A stretch of 64,000 bases of DNA, from contig NZ_LT962671.1 of NCBI RefSeq assembly GCF_900199545.1, positions 2,198,235 through 2,262,234 of the forward strand, written 5' to 3'. Below are positions 51,527 to 60,080 of this stretch, one piece after another. This DNA comes from Raoultibacter massiliensis (GTDB lineage: Bacteria > Actinomycetota > Coriobacteriia > Coriobacteriales > Eggerthellaceae). The position numbers and the translations under genes are program-made. The notes below the pieces were generated by a model. It had not been told where the DNA came from. It was given only the letters and a program-made list of their open reading frames with translations, and did no database searches. Each line of letters starts with the position of its first letter. Position 1 is the stretch's first letter.

Positions 51527-53792
51527 GGCAATCAGCGCTCCTTTCCGAGCTCTTCCTGATATCGCAGAGCGTCGAACGCATGGGCGAATTTCCATAATGC
51601 GGATCGCAGGGCTCAGCGGGAACCAGGATGTTCGAGTTCGATCCCTTCCAGCCGTGCCCCGGCAAGCCGAGCTCCTTGCAATCCATCTTCCAACCGGGGC
51701 GCGGCGTGAACACAACGCCCTTCTTCGCCTCGTCTGAAACAACCGCCCTGACCGTGATCGAACCGCGGGGAGACTCCACTTCGATCCAATCGCCGTCCCC
51801 GATCCCGCGATCCTTCGCATCGTCGGGATGCACCACGGCGAACGGATCGGGATACAGTTCTCGTTGCTGGGGGACGTTCGTCCACGCGGAATGGAAGAAC
51901 ATGTACAGGCGGTGGCCGGAATCGAACACGAGCGGGTAGCGCTGCGAGAGAGCCGGTGCGCTTACCGGCGATTCGGCGGGTTCGGTATAATCGGGCAGCG
52001 GATCGTATCCGAACTCGGCTGTGGCGCCCGACCAGAACTCGAAACGACCCGTAGCGGTTTCAAAGCCCGGCTGCCCATCGGCGCGGAGCATGCCTTTTTC
52101 GTGCTTGTAGTAATCGCGGTTTTCAGCAAGAAGATGAGGACGGATCTCGATCAGATCGCTCGCTATGTACTCATCCCACGTCATCTCAATCCCATACATG
52201 ATCTTGAGTTTCCAGAGAAGCATCTCGCGATGCGACTCCCACGGCCACTGTTCAGGGTTGATGCCCTTGCCGTATTGCAGGATGAAATCCCAATCGTCCC
52301 AGCATTCGCCCGGCGCTTCGACCGCTGCGCGTGCGGGAATGAAATACCCTTCCGTCCGCTCGTCTTCAGTGGTCTCGATCTCGGACCACGTGGAGGTGGG
52401 CAAGACGATATCGGCAAGCTTCGCCGTCTCTGAAAAGTAAAAATCTTTGACAACCAAGAGTTCCAGATTGGGAGAAAGCAGCGCTTCCTCGATTTTCTGC
52501 GGGTTCTCGTAGCACATGAGCGCATCGCTCGCGATGAACACGAGCATCTTCACCGGGAAGGGCTTTTCAGTCAGGATGGCGTTCCATACTCCGTAAGGCC
52601 AATGCGTTCCGCCGAGCACCGGGAGCGCCGGATAATCTTCGGCTCCGATCATCTTCGACTCGGGAGCCAGCAAGTCGACGAACGGGTTCAGCGTGAGCTC
52701 GACTTCCGACGCTACACCCATGCCTGGATTGAGCACATAGCCGCCAGGCTGATCGACGGGCCCGAGCAGCCCGATCAGACAGGTAATGGCACGCCCGTTC
52801 TGAATGGCGTTGGAATGCATGCAGTTCGGCCCGAGGTAGTTGTAGAACTGCGACGGAGCGTACTTTGCCATCGTGCGAGCTGCCTCTGCGATGTCATCGG
52901 CGGGAACGGTTGTGATCTTTTCGGCGTATTCGGGAGTGAATTCGCTCACCCGCTGCGCCAGCTCATCGAAACCGTAGGTCCAATGCTCGATCCATTCGGC
53001 ATCGTAGAGCCCCTCGCGTATGATTACGTTCATGAAGGCCATAGCCAACGCACCATCGGTGCCGGGCCGCGGGCGAAGCACGATATCGGCAATGTTCGAC
53101 AGCTCGTTGAAACGCGGGTCGATGGATATGATCTTCGCCCCATGCTTCTTCTGGTTCTCCCTCATCACGTGAAACTGCTCGATCAGGCAATGAGGCGATA
53201 TTCCCCACAGCACGTAGCAGTTCGTTGCGAAGGGGTCGCTTCTAAAACGAGCCATCAAATCGGCGCCCGTGTCCTGCCCCACGCCGAAAGAAAGCGCATT
53301 CGGAATGATGACGGGGCTCAGACAGACGTGCAGGGGCGCCAACCCCCAGGCGTGGCCGCCAAGCGTGTGGTTGAGGCGCATGTGCCAGTCGTTCGTCGAT
53401 CGGCTGGTTCCCTGGCCGACGATGATGGATTCGGGTCCATACTGCGCTTGGAGCTCTTTGGTTTTGCTGATGATGGTCTCCATGGCCTCGTCCCACGAGA
53501 TCCGCTCCCATTCGCCCGACCCGCGTTGGCCGACGCGGCGCATGGGATAGATGACGCGCGATTCGTCCTCGTGAATGAATCGTTGGCTCAAACAGTGGCC
53601 GCAGATGTTGCCCTTCGTGAAAACGTGTTCCCTGTCGCCCAAGATCTTTACGATCTTGTTGTCTTTGGAATAGACGACCACACCGCAGCGGTTGTGGCAG
53701 CCGGTACACATGGTTCGCGTACGCTTCACGGTCGGATCGCTTTCCGCCCCATAGCCCGATTTCGCATAATCGCGCACGTTTGCGTTGCTCAT
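51519..53792 (-). CDS. molybdopterin-dependent oxidoreductase, module 3 catalytic subunit
   Basis: 757 residues, DMSO reductase family. C29-x2-C32-x3-C36-x27-C64 holds the N-terminal [4Fe-4S] cluster. ERISWDEAM, VGQGTSRST and RPRPGTDGALAMAFMNVIIREGLYD are molybdopterin-domain signatures. Cys157 (PLHVCLSP) lies at the probable Mo-ligand position. No Tat signal. The C-terminus (AWTNVPQQRELYPDP, PMRSTLC) is close to module 1's enzyme rather than module 2's. AGGGGGA lies about 10 nt before the ATG. Followed by ferredoxin and YkvI-like permease; likely regulated by the membrane LuxR at 47980. Substrate unknown. Confidence 0.9.
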   Translation of the reverse strand: MSNANVRDYAKSGYGAESDPTVKRTRTMCTGCHNRCGVVVYSKDNKIVKILGDREHVFTKGNICGHCLSQRFIHEDESRVIYPMRRVGQRGSGEWERISWDEAMETIISKTKELQAQYGPESIIVGQGTSRSTNDWHMRLNHTLGGHAWGLAPLHVCLSPVIIPNALSFGVGQDTGADLMARFRSDPFATNCYVLWGISPHCLIEQFHVMRENQKKHGAKIISIDPRFNELSNIADIVLRPRPGTDGALAMAFMNVIIREGLYDAEWIEHWTYGFDELAQRVSEFTPEYAEKITTVPADDIAEAARTMAKYAPSQFYNYLGPNCMHSNAIQNGRAITCLIGLLGPVDQPGGYVLNPGMGVASEVELTLNPFVDLLAPESKMIGAEDYPALPVLGGTHWPYGVWNAILTEKPFPVKMLVFIASDALMCYENPQKIEEALLSPNLELLVVKDFYFSETAKLADIVLPTSTWSEIETTEDERTEGYFIPARAAVEAPGECWDDWDFILQYGKGINPEQWPWESHREMLLWKLKIMYGIEMTWDEYIASDLIEIRPHLLAENRDYYKHEKGMLRADGQPGFETATGRFEFWSGATAEFGYDPLPDYTEPAESPVSAPALSQRYPLVFDSGHRLYMFFHSAWTNVPQQRELYPDPFAVVHPDDAKDRGIGDGDWIEVESPRGSITVRAVVSDEAKKGVVFTPRPGWKMDCKELGLPGHGWKGSNSNILVPAEPCDPHYGNSPMRSTLCDIRKSSERSADCRG

Positions 53793-54318
53793 TGATTATC
53801 ATCCCCCTATCGTATCAATCGGTTTCTTCTTGGCTTGCTCTGAAGCATCCCATCATGGACCTTCGTTTTTCGGACGAATGCAAACCCGTCCAAGATGAAA
53901 CCGCCCCACGACGCAGACACTCGTTTGTTTGCCAGGCGAATGACCGAGATGTTCGCACGGTATATCGGCGCCGATTACAAAGTTGCGAACACCTGCAGTG
54001 CGTCAAGGGGAATGGTAGGAAGAGGAGTTAAACGCGGGAATCGCCGCGATGTACGAAAACGAGGAGACGGCTCAACGAAAAGCAGGATTCCTCTGGCCTC
54101 GCGCGACTAGTCAACGATTAATGAAGGTATTGACCTGCTAAAACCTATTCCAAAACGTATAAGACCGCGCAAATGGCAGACGGAGAGGCATGCACAAGCA
54201 CCCGGTGCGACAGGCGATCGTCAAGAGCGGCTCCGAAATTTCGAGACGCTCGCACGAGACAAGAGCGGCGCCCGATCGGGCGTTCATGGATAATTGCGCG
54301 TTCTCGGCCATTTCGACC
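53793..54318. other. intergenic region without a convincing gene
   Basis: No supported gene. It should hold the module-3 promoter on the minus strand. A 12-bp palindrome ATCGGCGCCGAT (53964-53975) is followed by TACAAAGTTGCGAAC, which shares TTACAAAGTT with the repeats upstream of the reductase at 18045. Confidence 0.5.
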
Positions 54319-54347
54319 TTGCGGACAAATGGCTGTTTCGCTATACT
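54319..54347 (+). promoter_or_regulatory. promoter of tRNA-Thr
   Basis: TTGCGG (54319-54324), a 17-nt spacer and TATACT (54342-54347); transcription would start near 54354, about 26 nt before the tRNA. Confidence 0.65.
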
Positions 54348-54379
54348 TCTTGTTCGCGCTTCACTTGTGAAGCCGATTC

Positions 54380-54455
54380 GCCAACGTGGCTCAGCTGGTA
54401 GAGCAACGCACTCGTAATGCGTAGGTCAGCGGTTCGAATCCGCTCGTTGGCTCCA
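54380..54455 (+). tRNA. tRNA-Thr (CGT)
   Basis: 76 nt with a full cloverleaf. The acceptor GCCAACG pairs with CGTTGGC, followed by T and an encoded CCA. The D loop has AGCTGGTAGAGC, the anticodon loop CTCGTAA with anticodon CGT at 54413-54415, and the T arm GCGGTTCGAATCCGC. Confidence 0.97.
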
Positions 54456-54463
54456 GAAAAAGT

Positions 54464-54502
54464 ACAGGTCAGTCAGGGGAACTTGACTGACCTGTTTCTG
54501 TT
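54464..54502 (+). terminator. rho-independent terminator of tRNA-Thr
   Basis: ACAGGTCAGTCA (54464-54475) pairs perfectly with TGACTGACCTGT (54484-54495), followed by TTCTGTTTT. Confidence 0.85.
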
Positions 54503-54561
54503 TTCGAAGCCATCGAAAATCAATGTGCGCCAACCGCGTGCCAAAAACCCGAACCGGCCTT

Positions 54562-55323
54562 CTACAGCTTCTGGCCGATGTAGAAAACGTATCCGTAATG
54601 CTGCCCGTATTTCGAGTACAGATCCACCTCGTATCGGTTTTCCGCAACGAACGCTTCTACGGTTTCATCATCGGGATACTTCTTCAAAAGCTCTTCGAGC
54701 ACCGCCTCGCGCGGAACGAAGTACTTCTCGGTCCAGCAGTATTCCGGCAGCGCGAAGGAGGCAATGAACCGATATCCGCATGCCTGCAGAATGGCAACGT
54801 TATGCTCGACCGAATCCAATCCGCTTCCAGCATCCGACCAGAACCCCTCGATGACAGCAGGATGCTCGGCGGTCAGCCACGAAGGACAGGTTACGGCGAG
54901 GTAGCCGCCCTTTTTGAGGAAGCCCCGCCAATGCGCAAGTCCTTTTTCGAAGCCGATATTATCGATTGCGCCCTCCGACCAAATCAAGTCGAGCGACTCC
55001 TCCTCGAAGGGAAGGTCGTCCATCGAACCGACGATTCCCCTCACCCGGTCTCCGACACCCTGTTTGTCGGCGTTCTCGTTGAGAACGCCGATGAAATCCG
55101 AAAACATATCCAAACCGACGATGCTGCCGGACAAGTGGCGCGCAAGTTCCATCGTTTGCGGGCCGCTTCCGCATCCCAAATCTGCCGTGTTCGAGATTTG
55201 TTCGAGATTGCCAAGGAACCCGAGGGCTTTGCACGTTGTTTCGGTGCTGCCGGGGCCCTGCCTCTCTAATCCCACATGGGTTTCGATCAACAGATCGATT
55301 ATCGACGGCTGCTTGTTTTCCAT
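54562..55323 (-). CDS. class I SAM-dependent methyltransferase
   Basis: 253 residues from the ATG behind AAGGAGG. Motif I is ADLGCGSGPQT (47-57), then GLDMFSDFI, and the Methyltransf_11/25-type segment GSMDDLPFEEESLDLIWSEGAIDNIGF. A C-terminal region (WTEKYFVPREAVLEELLKKYP) is shared with small-molecule methyltransferases. Target unknown. Monocistronic in appearance: a tRNA lies downstream and a nuclease gene is divergent. Confidence 0.88.
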   Translation of the reverse strand: MENKQPSIIDLLIETHVGLERQGPGSTETTCKALGFLGNLEQISNTADLGCGSGPQTMELARHLSGSIVGLDMFSDFIGVLNENADKQGVGDRVRGIVGSMDDLPFEEESLDLIWSEGAIDNIGFEKGLAHWRGFLKKGGYLAVTCPSWLTAEHPAVIEGFWSDAGSGLDSVEHNVAILQACGYRFIASFALPEYCWTEKYFVPREAVLEELLKKYPDDETVEAFVAENRYEVDLYSKYGQHYGYVFYIGQKL

Positions 55324-55414
55324 AAGGCGTGCCTCCTTTTTGCCAAGCATACCATAGCACCGGCCGCTCGACAGCCGTCTCGCTTTTCGCACCGAAACGC
55401 TGCACGAAGCATGA

Positions 55415-55420
55415 GATAAT
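55415..55420 (+). promoter_or_regulatory. GATAAT -10 box 6 nt before the nuclease start
   Basis: GATAAT-CCTGTC-ATG without a ribosome site: a fourth case of the box-N6-ATG arrangement that suggests a leaderless mRNA. Confidence 0.6.
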
Positions 55421-55426
55421 CCTGTC

Positions 55427-56341
55427 ATGCCGAACCATGTACGAAAACTCTTTGCATCCGCGCTCGCGCTTGCCCTTGCCGCAGCGCTCGCCCTTGCAGG
55501 CTGCTCCCACGCCCCCGCCACCCCGAACCAAGCCCAAGGCCTTGAACGCACCGAAAGCATCGCACTCTCGGAGATTCCCGAATACGCAGGCGAGCCCTCT
55601 GTGGAAGTCGACGGCGGTCAGCCCGGCTTCACTGACGAGGATATTGATGCCGCCAAAGCGGGTGGCCTCGAATCGTACAGCGAGCTCGACGCTTTGGGAC
55701 GATGCGGACCGGCCGTCGCCCTCGTCGGACCCGAGACCTTGCCTACTGAAGAGCGCGGCAGCATCGGCATGGTGAAACCCTCGGGCTGGCAGATATCCAA
55801 ATACGATTTTATCGACGGCAGGTACCTTTACAATCGATGCCACCTCATCGGCTTCCAGCTTACCGGCGAAAACGCCAACGAGCGAAACCTTATCACGGGC
55901 ACGCGCTATCTGAACACGCAGGGTATGCTCCCCCTCGAAAACGAGATTGCCGCCTACGTCAAAGAAACGGGCAACCACGTGCTTTTTCGCGCCACCCCCC
56001 TCTTCCAGGGCTCCGAACTCGTTGTCCGCGGCGTGCAGCTTGAGGCTCTGTCGATAGAGGACGGCGGTGCGGGCGTGCGCTTCAACGCGTACTGCTACAA
56101 CGTCCAGCCGAATGTCGAGATCGATTACGCCACGGGAGATAACAGCGGCGCCTCAGCCGAAGATGCAGAAGCAGCCGGCGAGGAGCGCGTCTACATCCTC
56201 AACACGCGCTCCATGAAGTTCCACGATCCCAACTGCAAATCGGTCGACGACATGGCAGAGCACAACAAGCAGGAGTTCACGGGCACGCGCGACGAGCTTT
56301 TGGAGGGCGGATACGAGCCTTGCGGAAGATGCGATCCGTAA
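55427..56341 (+). CDS. secreted DNA/RNA non-specific endonuclease lipoprotein
   Basis: 304 residues. A signal peptide ends in lipobox LALAGC26. The catalytic region LYNRCHLIGFQLTGENANER, NLITGTRYLN holds His139 and Asn154, the metal and base residues of the EndA/NUC-type (beta-beta-alpha metal) nuclease, with RCH in place of RGH. The C-terminus has a small Cys motif (FHDPNCKSV, GYEPCGRCDP) seen in other Gram-positive secreted nucleases. Likely roles are nutrient DNA degradation or DNA uptake. Predicted leaderless. Confidence 0.9.
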   Translation: MPNHVRKLFASALALALAAALALAGCSHAPATPNQAQGLERTESIALSEIPEYAGEPSVEVDGGQPGFTDEDIDAAKAGGLESYSELDALGRCGPAVALVGPETLPTEERGSIGMVKPSGWQISKYDFIDGRYLYNRCHLIGFQLTGENANERNLITGTRYLNTQGMLPLENEIAAYVKETGNHVLFRATPLFQGSELVVRGVQLEALSIEDGGAGVRFNAYCYNVQPNVEIDYATGDNSGASAEDAEAAGEERVYILNTRSMKFHDPNCKSVDDMAEHNKQEFTGTRDELLEGGYEPCGRCDP

Positions 56342-56356
56342 GACGAGCGCGCCGAA

Positions 56357-56995
56357 TCAGAGAGTGCCGCCGCCCGCCCGCAATTGCGCCCGGGATTCAA
56401 GCGTGCGGAGGTGCTTCACGATAAACCCGTAGCTCGCAACGTCGGCGATCGGAAAAAGCTGCAGGATAACGAACACGACGGTCGTGGAAAAGGCAATGAG
56501 GCCCTTGCGGTACGCAAGGACGATATTCGATACGGCAAACGAGCTCGTCGCCATGAGAAACAGGTAGTTCACCAAGCTCATAATCGGAATGAGCACGGCC
56601 ATCATGGCTCCGAACATGATACCCAACGATGCAAGATGGATGCTCAGCGTCAGAAGAGAACTGGCGAACGCGAACAAAAACGCATAGGCGAACGTAACCA
56701 CGAAATAGGGAATCATCAAAAGCTTGCACACGAACACCTGCAAACCCAACCCCCGCTGCTGATCGGGGCGCGAAGCAAGAGGTCCAAGCGATGCGAAAGC
56801 CACCACAACGCAGGCGATGGATACGAAAAACGCCAGAACAAGCGCGCCGACGCCCGCTGTCATGAGAAAGCTAAAAAAACCGGTGTCATTGAGCAGGTCG
56901 GAGTCCATCAGCAAGAACGGCAGCAGCATCGAAGCCGTAGAAACGTTCACCAACACCACGAACACAATCAGAAGAATTCTTCTCGCCGCCTTCAT
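56357..56995 (-). CDS. hypothetical polytopic membrane protein
   Basis: 212 residues starting MKAARRILLIVFVVLVNVST behind AGGAG. About six hydrophobic segments; short polar loop SRPDQQRGLGLQV in the middle and a basic C-terminal tail. No family recognised. It is convergent with the nuclease gene (15 nt between ends) and lies downstream of the surface-protein gene on the same strand. Longer in-frame starts upstream lack a ribosome site. Confidence 0.65.
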   Translation of the reverse strand: MKAARRILLIVFVVLVNVSTASMLLPFLLMDSDLLNDTGFFSFLMTAGVGALVLAFFVSIACVVVAFASLGPLASRPDQQRGLGLQVFVCKLLMIPYFVVTFAYAFLFAFASSLLTLSIHLASLGIMFGAMMAVLIPIMSLVNYLFLMATSSFAVSNIVLAYRKGLIAFSTTVVFVILQLFPIADVASYGFIVKHLRTLESRAQLRAGGGTL

Positions 56996-57193
56996 CGCGC
57001 TCCTATCGTTTATACGCACTCGGCCGCACATCGGACGAACAGCGCTGCGGCATCGCCGCGCCAATATCATTGCCACATGCAGGCTCGACCCTCGATCAGC
57101 GGGAGCACTTGCCGATCCACCCATCGAACGACGCTCCCGACGAACACCAGCAGCCCGGCGATAGCCGGGCTGCCAGCATGCTTCCCGATCAGG

Positions 57194-59782
57194 CTAGGCC
57201 CTTCGGCGGGCGTTGAGCTTCGCACCCAACGCGATCACCGAGCAGGCGACGGCAAACAGCGCTACCGTCAAAGCGGCATCGAGCATCGGATCGCCCGTTC
57301 GCGGGGCGAAGCCCTTGCCCGCGCCCGAACCCTGCGTCGGAGTCGGATTCGGGTTCGCAGGAACGCTCGCAGTGGTGTCCCATTTCGCATACAGCGTCAT
57401 GTCCTGCTGCACGGCGCTCGCAAAATCCCATCGGGAGCTCAGCGAAGTATCAGTATACCAGCCTGCGAATCGATAACCCTCCCTGACGGGCGCCTTCGAG
57501 CCGGTCGGCTCAACTGCGCGCTGTCCCTTCTCAACCGTTTGGTCGGCGGGCTTCGGGGCACCGCCGTTCGGCTCGAACCGCACCGTCACCGTATCGGCAG
57601 CCTGCGGCCCGATGTCGGCGAGCAGCACGACGTTATGGGCAGATCCGCTGCCCCCCACGACAACCGGCTCCGAAGCGTGCGTCGCCGCGCGCGTCGCGGT
57701 AACCGTCACATTGGGAACACCGCTTCCCGTATCGGATGGCGTATACACGCCCGCGCCGTTCGCGGCAAGCTCTATGTTCGGGGTGTCGACGCTCCATGCA
57801 TAGCGCTGCGGGCTCGCCAAATTCCATGACATCGCATAGGGACTGAACGACTCGCCTTCGCTCGGTGCGATCGCGCGGCCGATGTGGGTTGGGTATACCT
57901 CGGTGATCGTACCGCCATCAGCCCGTATCTCGTCCGCCCCCGGCACGCGCTGCGATACGTGCACGGCGGGAACGTTATCATTGCCGTTAAGCGGGTTGAC
58001 GGCCAAAGCGATGCCCGTTATGGTCGAACCTCCGCTCGCCTCGATATGAGATTTGACCGCGATGCCCGAACGTTCTCCCTCAAGCGTCAAATCGGATCCG
58101 TCTTCAGCATAGACGCGGGTCCCGAGACCCTCCATGCTCTCATCGTCCTCATAGCTCAGCCATCCGTAGTTGCCGCCCGAGGCGTCTACAGTCGAATCGA
58201 GGAATCGGTACGAGCCACCGAGCGACACGATGCCGGCGGACACATCGCTTATACCGGCGGGCTTCGTCGCATGCTTCACCGTAGCGCGCACATCGCACCC
58301 GATAAACGGCGTCTCTCCAACCAACGCCGACGCCATGTGGATGCCCGCCGCCGTGCCCGTCGCCTCGAGCGCGCTGTTCTCGAAATACGCCTGAGGCTCA
58401 GGATCGGCGGTTCCATCGTATCCGTTATGGCCATCGTATATCTGCAGACCGGTCGTAGGCTGCATGGCCGATGTCGCCGTCGCGCTTACGAACGTGTTCT
58501 TCAGAACGGGCCTGCGAAGGATGGCTCCGATGGAGGCGCCTCCCCCTTGGCTGTCATCGGCGATCGCCACGATCGAAGCAACCGTGTTGCCCGCACCGTA
58601 TACCTCGGTGGCACGCAGAACTTCGAGTGCGATGAAAGAACTCGTTGCCGTGATGCTCGCGTTGCTCGGAGACGACTGATCGCCAATGTAGAGGTAATGT
58701 ATCTGAGCGCCCCTCTCGCCGCCGTCGGCAAAGACCTGCGTATTGCCCGCAAGCCGTGCCGTTTTCCAGATTATCGCGGTACCGTTCGGCGCGGTGGCAC
58801 CCACGTACGTGTTTCCATCGAGATACACCGTTCCGTAGGCAGGACTTTCCGAGCTTGACAAGAACCCAATTCCCGCAGACCCAGGGGCCTGCTCCACGTA
58901 CACCGAACCATCGAAAGCGTAGAGGTCCTGGCCGTCAATCGAAAACAGCACTTCAATATCTACGGAATCGGAGATGAGGGAAAGGGAGCTTCCATTGAGT
59001 ATCATCGAATTGTTCGGAGCGGATTCGAGTGTATCGCGCACAAGCAGGAAGTAAGCGCTCTGGGCAGACGGAGCGGCACGGCCCGTAAACGAGGCGCCGT
59101 TCATGTACAGCGAACCGCACACATCGACGATAGCGGAATACGATTCGGGGCTTACATCCAAAACCGCAGAGCTCGAAACATCGAGCGCTCCGAGGATATT
59201 CAGATCCATGGTCTCGATTCTATCGGAGACGCGCACGTTCGCATCCATGTCGATCGTACAGTCGAGCCCGAACATGTCATCGGAGGAACGAAGCAGCACG
59301 CTCTGCAAGGCGCCAGAGCCCTGTATGGTGAGATTACCGCTCACCCCCTCGTCAACGACGAGGGAAGTGTCGGCATCGAGCGCTCCCCAGCCGCTTTGCG
59401 CCCCGCTCAAGACATAGGCCGTTTCAAAAAGCGTGAGCGTCGTCGCCCCGCCCGCCGAGATGACGATATCCCCCGAAGAGAGCGGCGCCGCAGAAACGCC
59501 TTCATCGAAGGGCACTGCATCGAGAGGTCTCGAACTAAGCGCGAAATCGTCTCCGCCGGCGTCGCGCCCTCCCTCATCTTCAACCTTCCCAACGTTTACC
59601 GGCAGGTTCGGCACGTCGATAACGGTTCCTCCGTTTTCCCCAACGATTGAGCCAAGCGGTTCCGCGCTTGGACGCACCAAAGAAGCGGTATCTGCAAAAG
59701 CGCCGATGGGAATGGCCATCATCGTCACTAGAATAGCGACGATCACACAGGTGAACACCCTGCTGCGAAGCGATGCTTTCAT
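57194..59782 (-). CDS. cell-surface protein with InlB-type repeat and sortase signal
   Basis: 862 residues from the ATG behind AAAGGA. A signal peptide (RVFTCVIVAILVTMMAIPIGAFA) precedes a long, beta-rich region of imperfect units in the style of parallel beta-helix adhesins (NLTIQGSG.., SLYMNGASFTG, VYLDGNTYVG). Near the C-terminus is one InlB B-repeat (Flg_new): VRFEPNGGAPKPADQTVEKG to FAGWYTDTSLSS and LYAKWD. Then come a Pro/Thr spacer, APRTGD, a hydrophobic helix and RRRA. The order fits a sortase substrate, with Ala in place of Leu in LPxTG. Probable adhesin or wall-exposed protein. Confidence 0.85.
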   Translation of the reverse strand: MKASLRSRVFTCVIVAILVTMMAIPIGAFADTASLVRPSAEPLGSIVGENGGTVIDVPNLPVNVGKVEDEGGRDAGGDDFALSSRPLDAVPFDEGVSAAPLSSGDIVISAGGATTLTLFETAYVLSGAQSGWGALDADTSLVVDEGVSGNLTIQGSGALQSVLLRSSDDMFGLDCTIDMDANVRVSDRIETMDLNILGALDVSSSAVLDVSPESYSAIVDVCGSLYMNGASFTGRAAPSAQSAYFLLVRDTLESAPNNSMILNGSSLSLISDSVDIEVLFSIDGQDLYAFDGSVYVEQAPGSAGIGFLSSSESPAYGTVYLDGNTYVGATAPNGTAIIWKTARLAGNTQVFADGGERGAQIHYLYIGDQSSPSNASITATSSFIALEVLRATEVYGAGNTVASIVAIADDSQGGGASIGAILRRPVLKNTFVSATATSAMQPTTGLQIYDGHNGYDGTADPEPQAYFENSALEATGTAAGIHMASALVGETPFIGCDVRATVKHATKPAGISDVSAGIVSLGGSYRFLDSTVDASGGNYGWLSYEDDESMEGLGTRVYAEDGSDLTLEGERSGIAVKSHIEASGGSTITGIALAVNPLNGNDNVPAVHVSQRVPGADEIRADGGTITEVYPTHIGRAIAPSEGESFSPYAMSWNLASPQRYAWSVDTPNIELAANGAGVYTPSDTGSGVPNVTVTATRAATHASEPVVVGGSGSAHNVVLLADIGPQAADTVTVRFEPNGGAPKPADQTVEKGQRAVEPTGSKAPVREGYRFAGWYTDTSLSSRWDFASAVQQDMTLYAKWDTTASVPANPNPTPTQGSGAGKGFAPRTGDPMLDAALTVALFAVACSVIALGAKLNARRRA

Positions 59783-59925
59783 ATGACATCCTTTCAATTC
59801 GCTCATCTATGCATTCATTTTTATATAAGTTATTACTAATTATGCCATAGATGCGCTAGAACTGATAGTAAAAGAGTAGGATTCCATGAGAGAGCGAACG
59901 GATCGCGTTGAGAGCAAACATGCAA

Positions 59926-59960
59926 GCGGGGCAGCTCGGCGATTTGCCGAGCTGCCCCGC
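59926..59960 (-). terminator. strong bidirectional hairpin
   Basis: GCGGGGCAGCTCGGC (59926-59940) pairs perfectly with 59946-59960 around GATTT. On the minus strand it follows the amino-acid permease gene and precedes TTGCATGTTT. AT-rich sequence between it and 59783 is probably the surface-protein promoter. Confidence 0.75.
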
Positions 59961-60080
59961 ACTAGATAATCGAGCGAAAGACGCGGATGCCAACGCCCCG
60001 CACGACCAAACCGTTGGCCTAAAGCCAGCCCGCCGCCAGAACGCAAGCACGCACGAGCCGAAAGGCGGCGAACAACCCGC

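Noticed and set aside
53895..54110. Short open frames in the module-3 upstream region
   Set aside because: No ribosome site, no motif, and mixed composition; kept as intergenic.
56384..57829. 481-codon plus-strand open frame
   Set aside because: Overlaps the membrane-protein gene and the surface-protein gene in antisense; Arg/His/Gln-rich with no motif.
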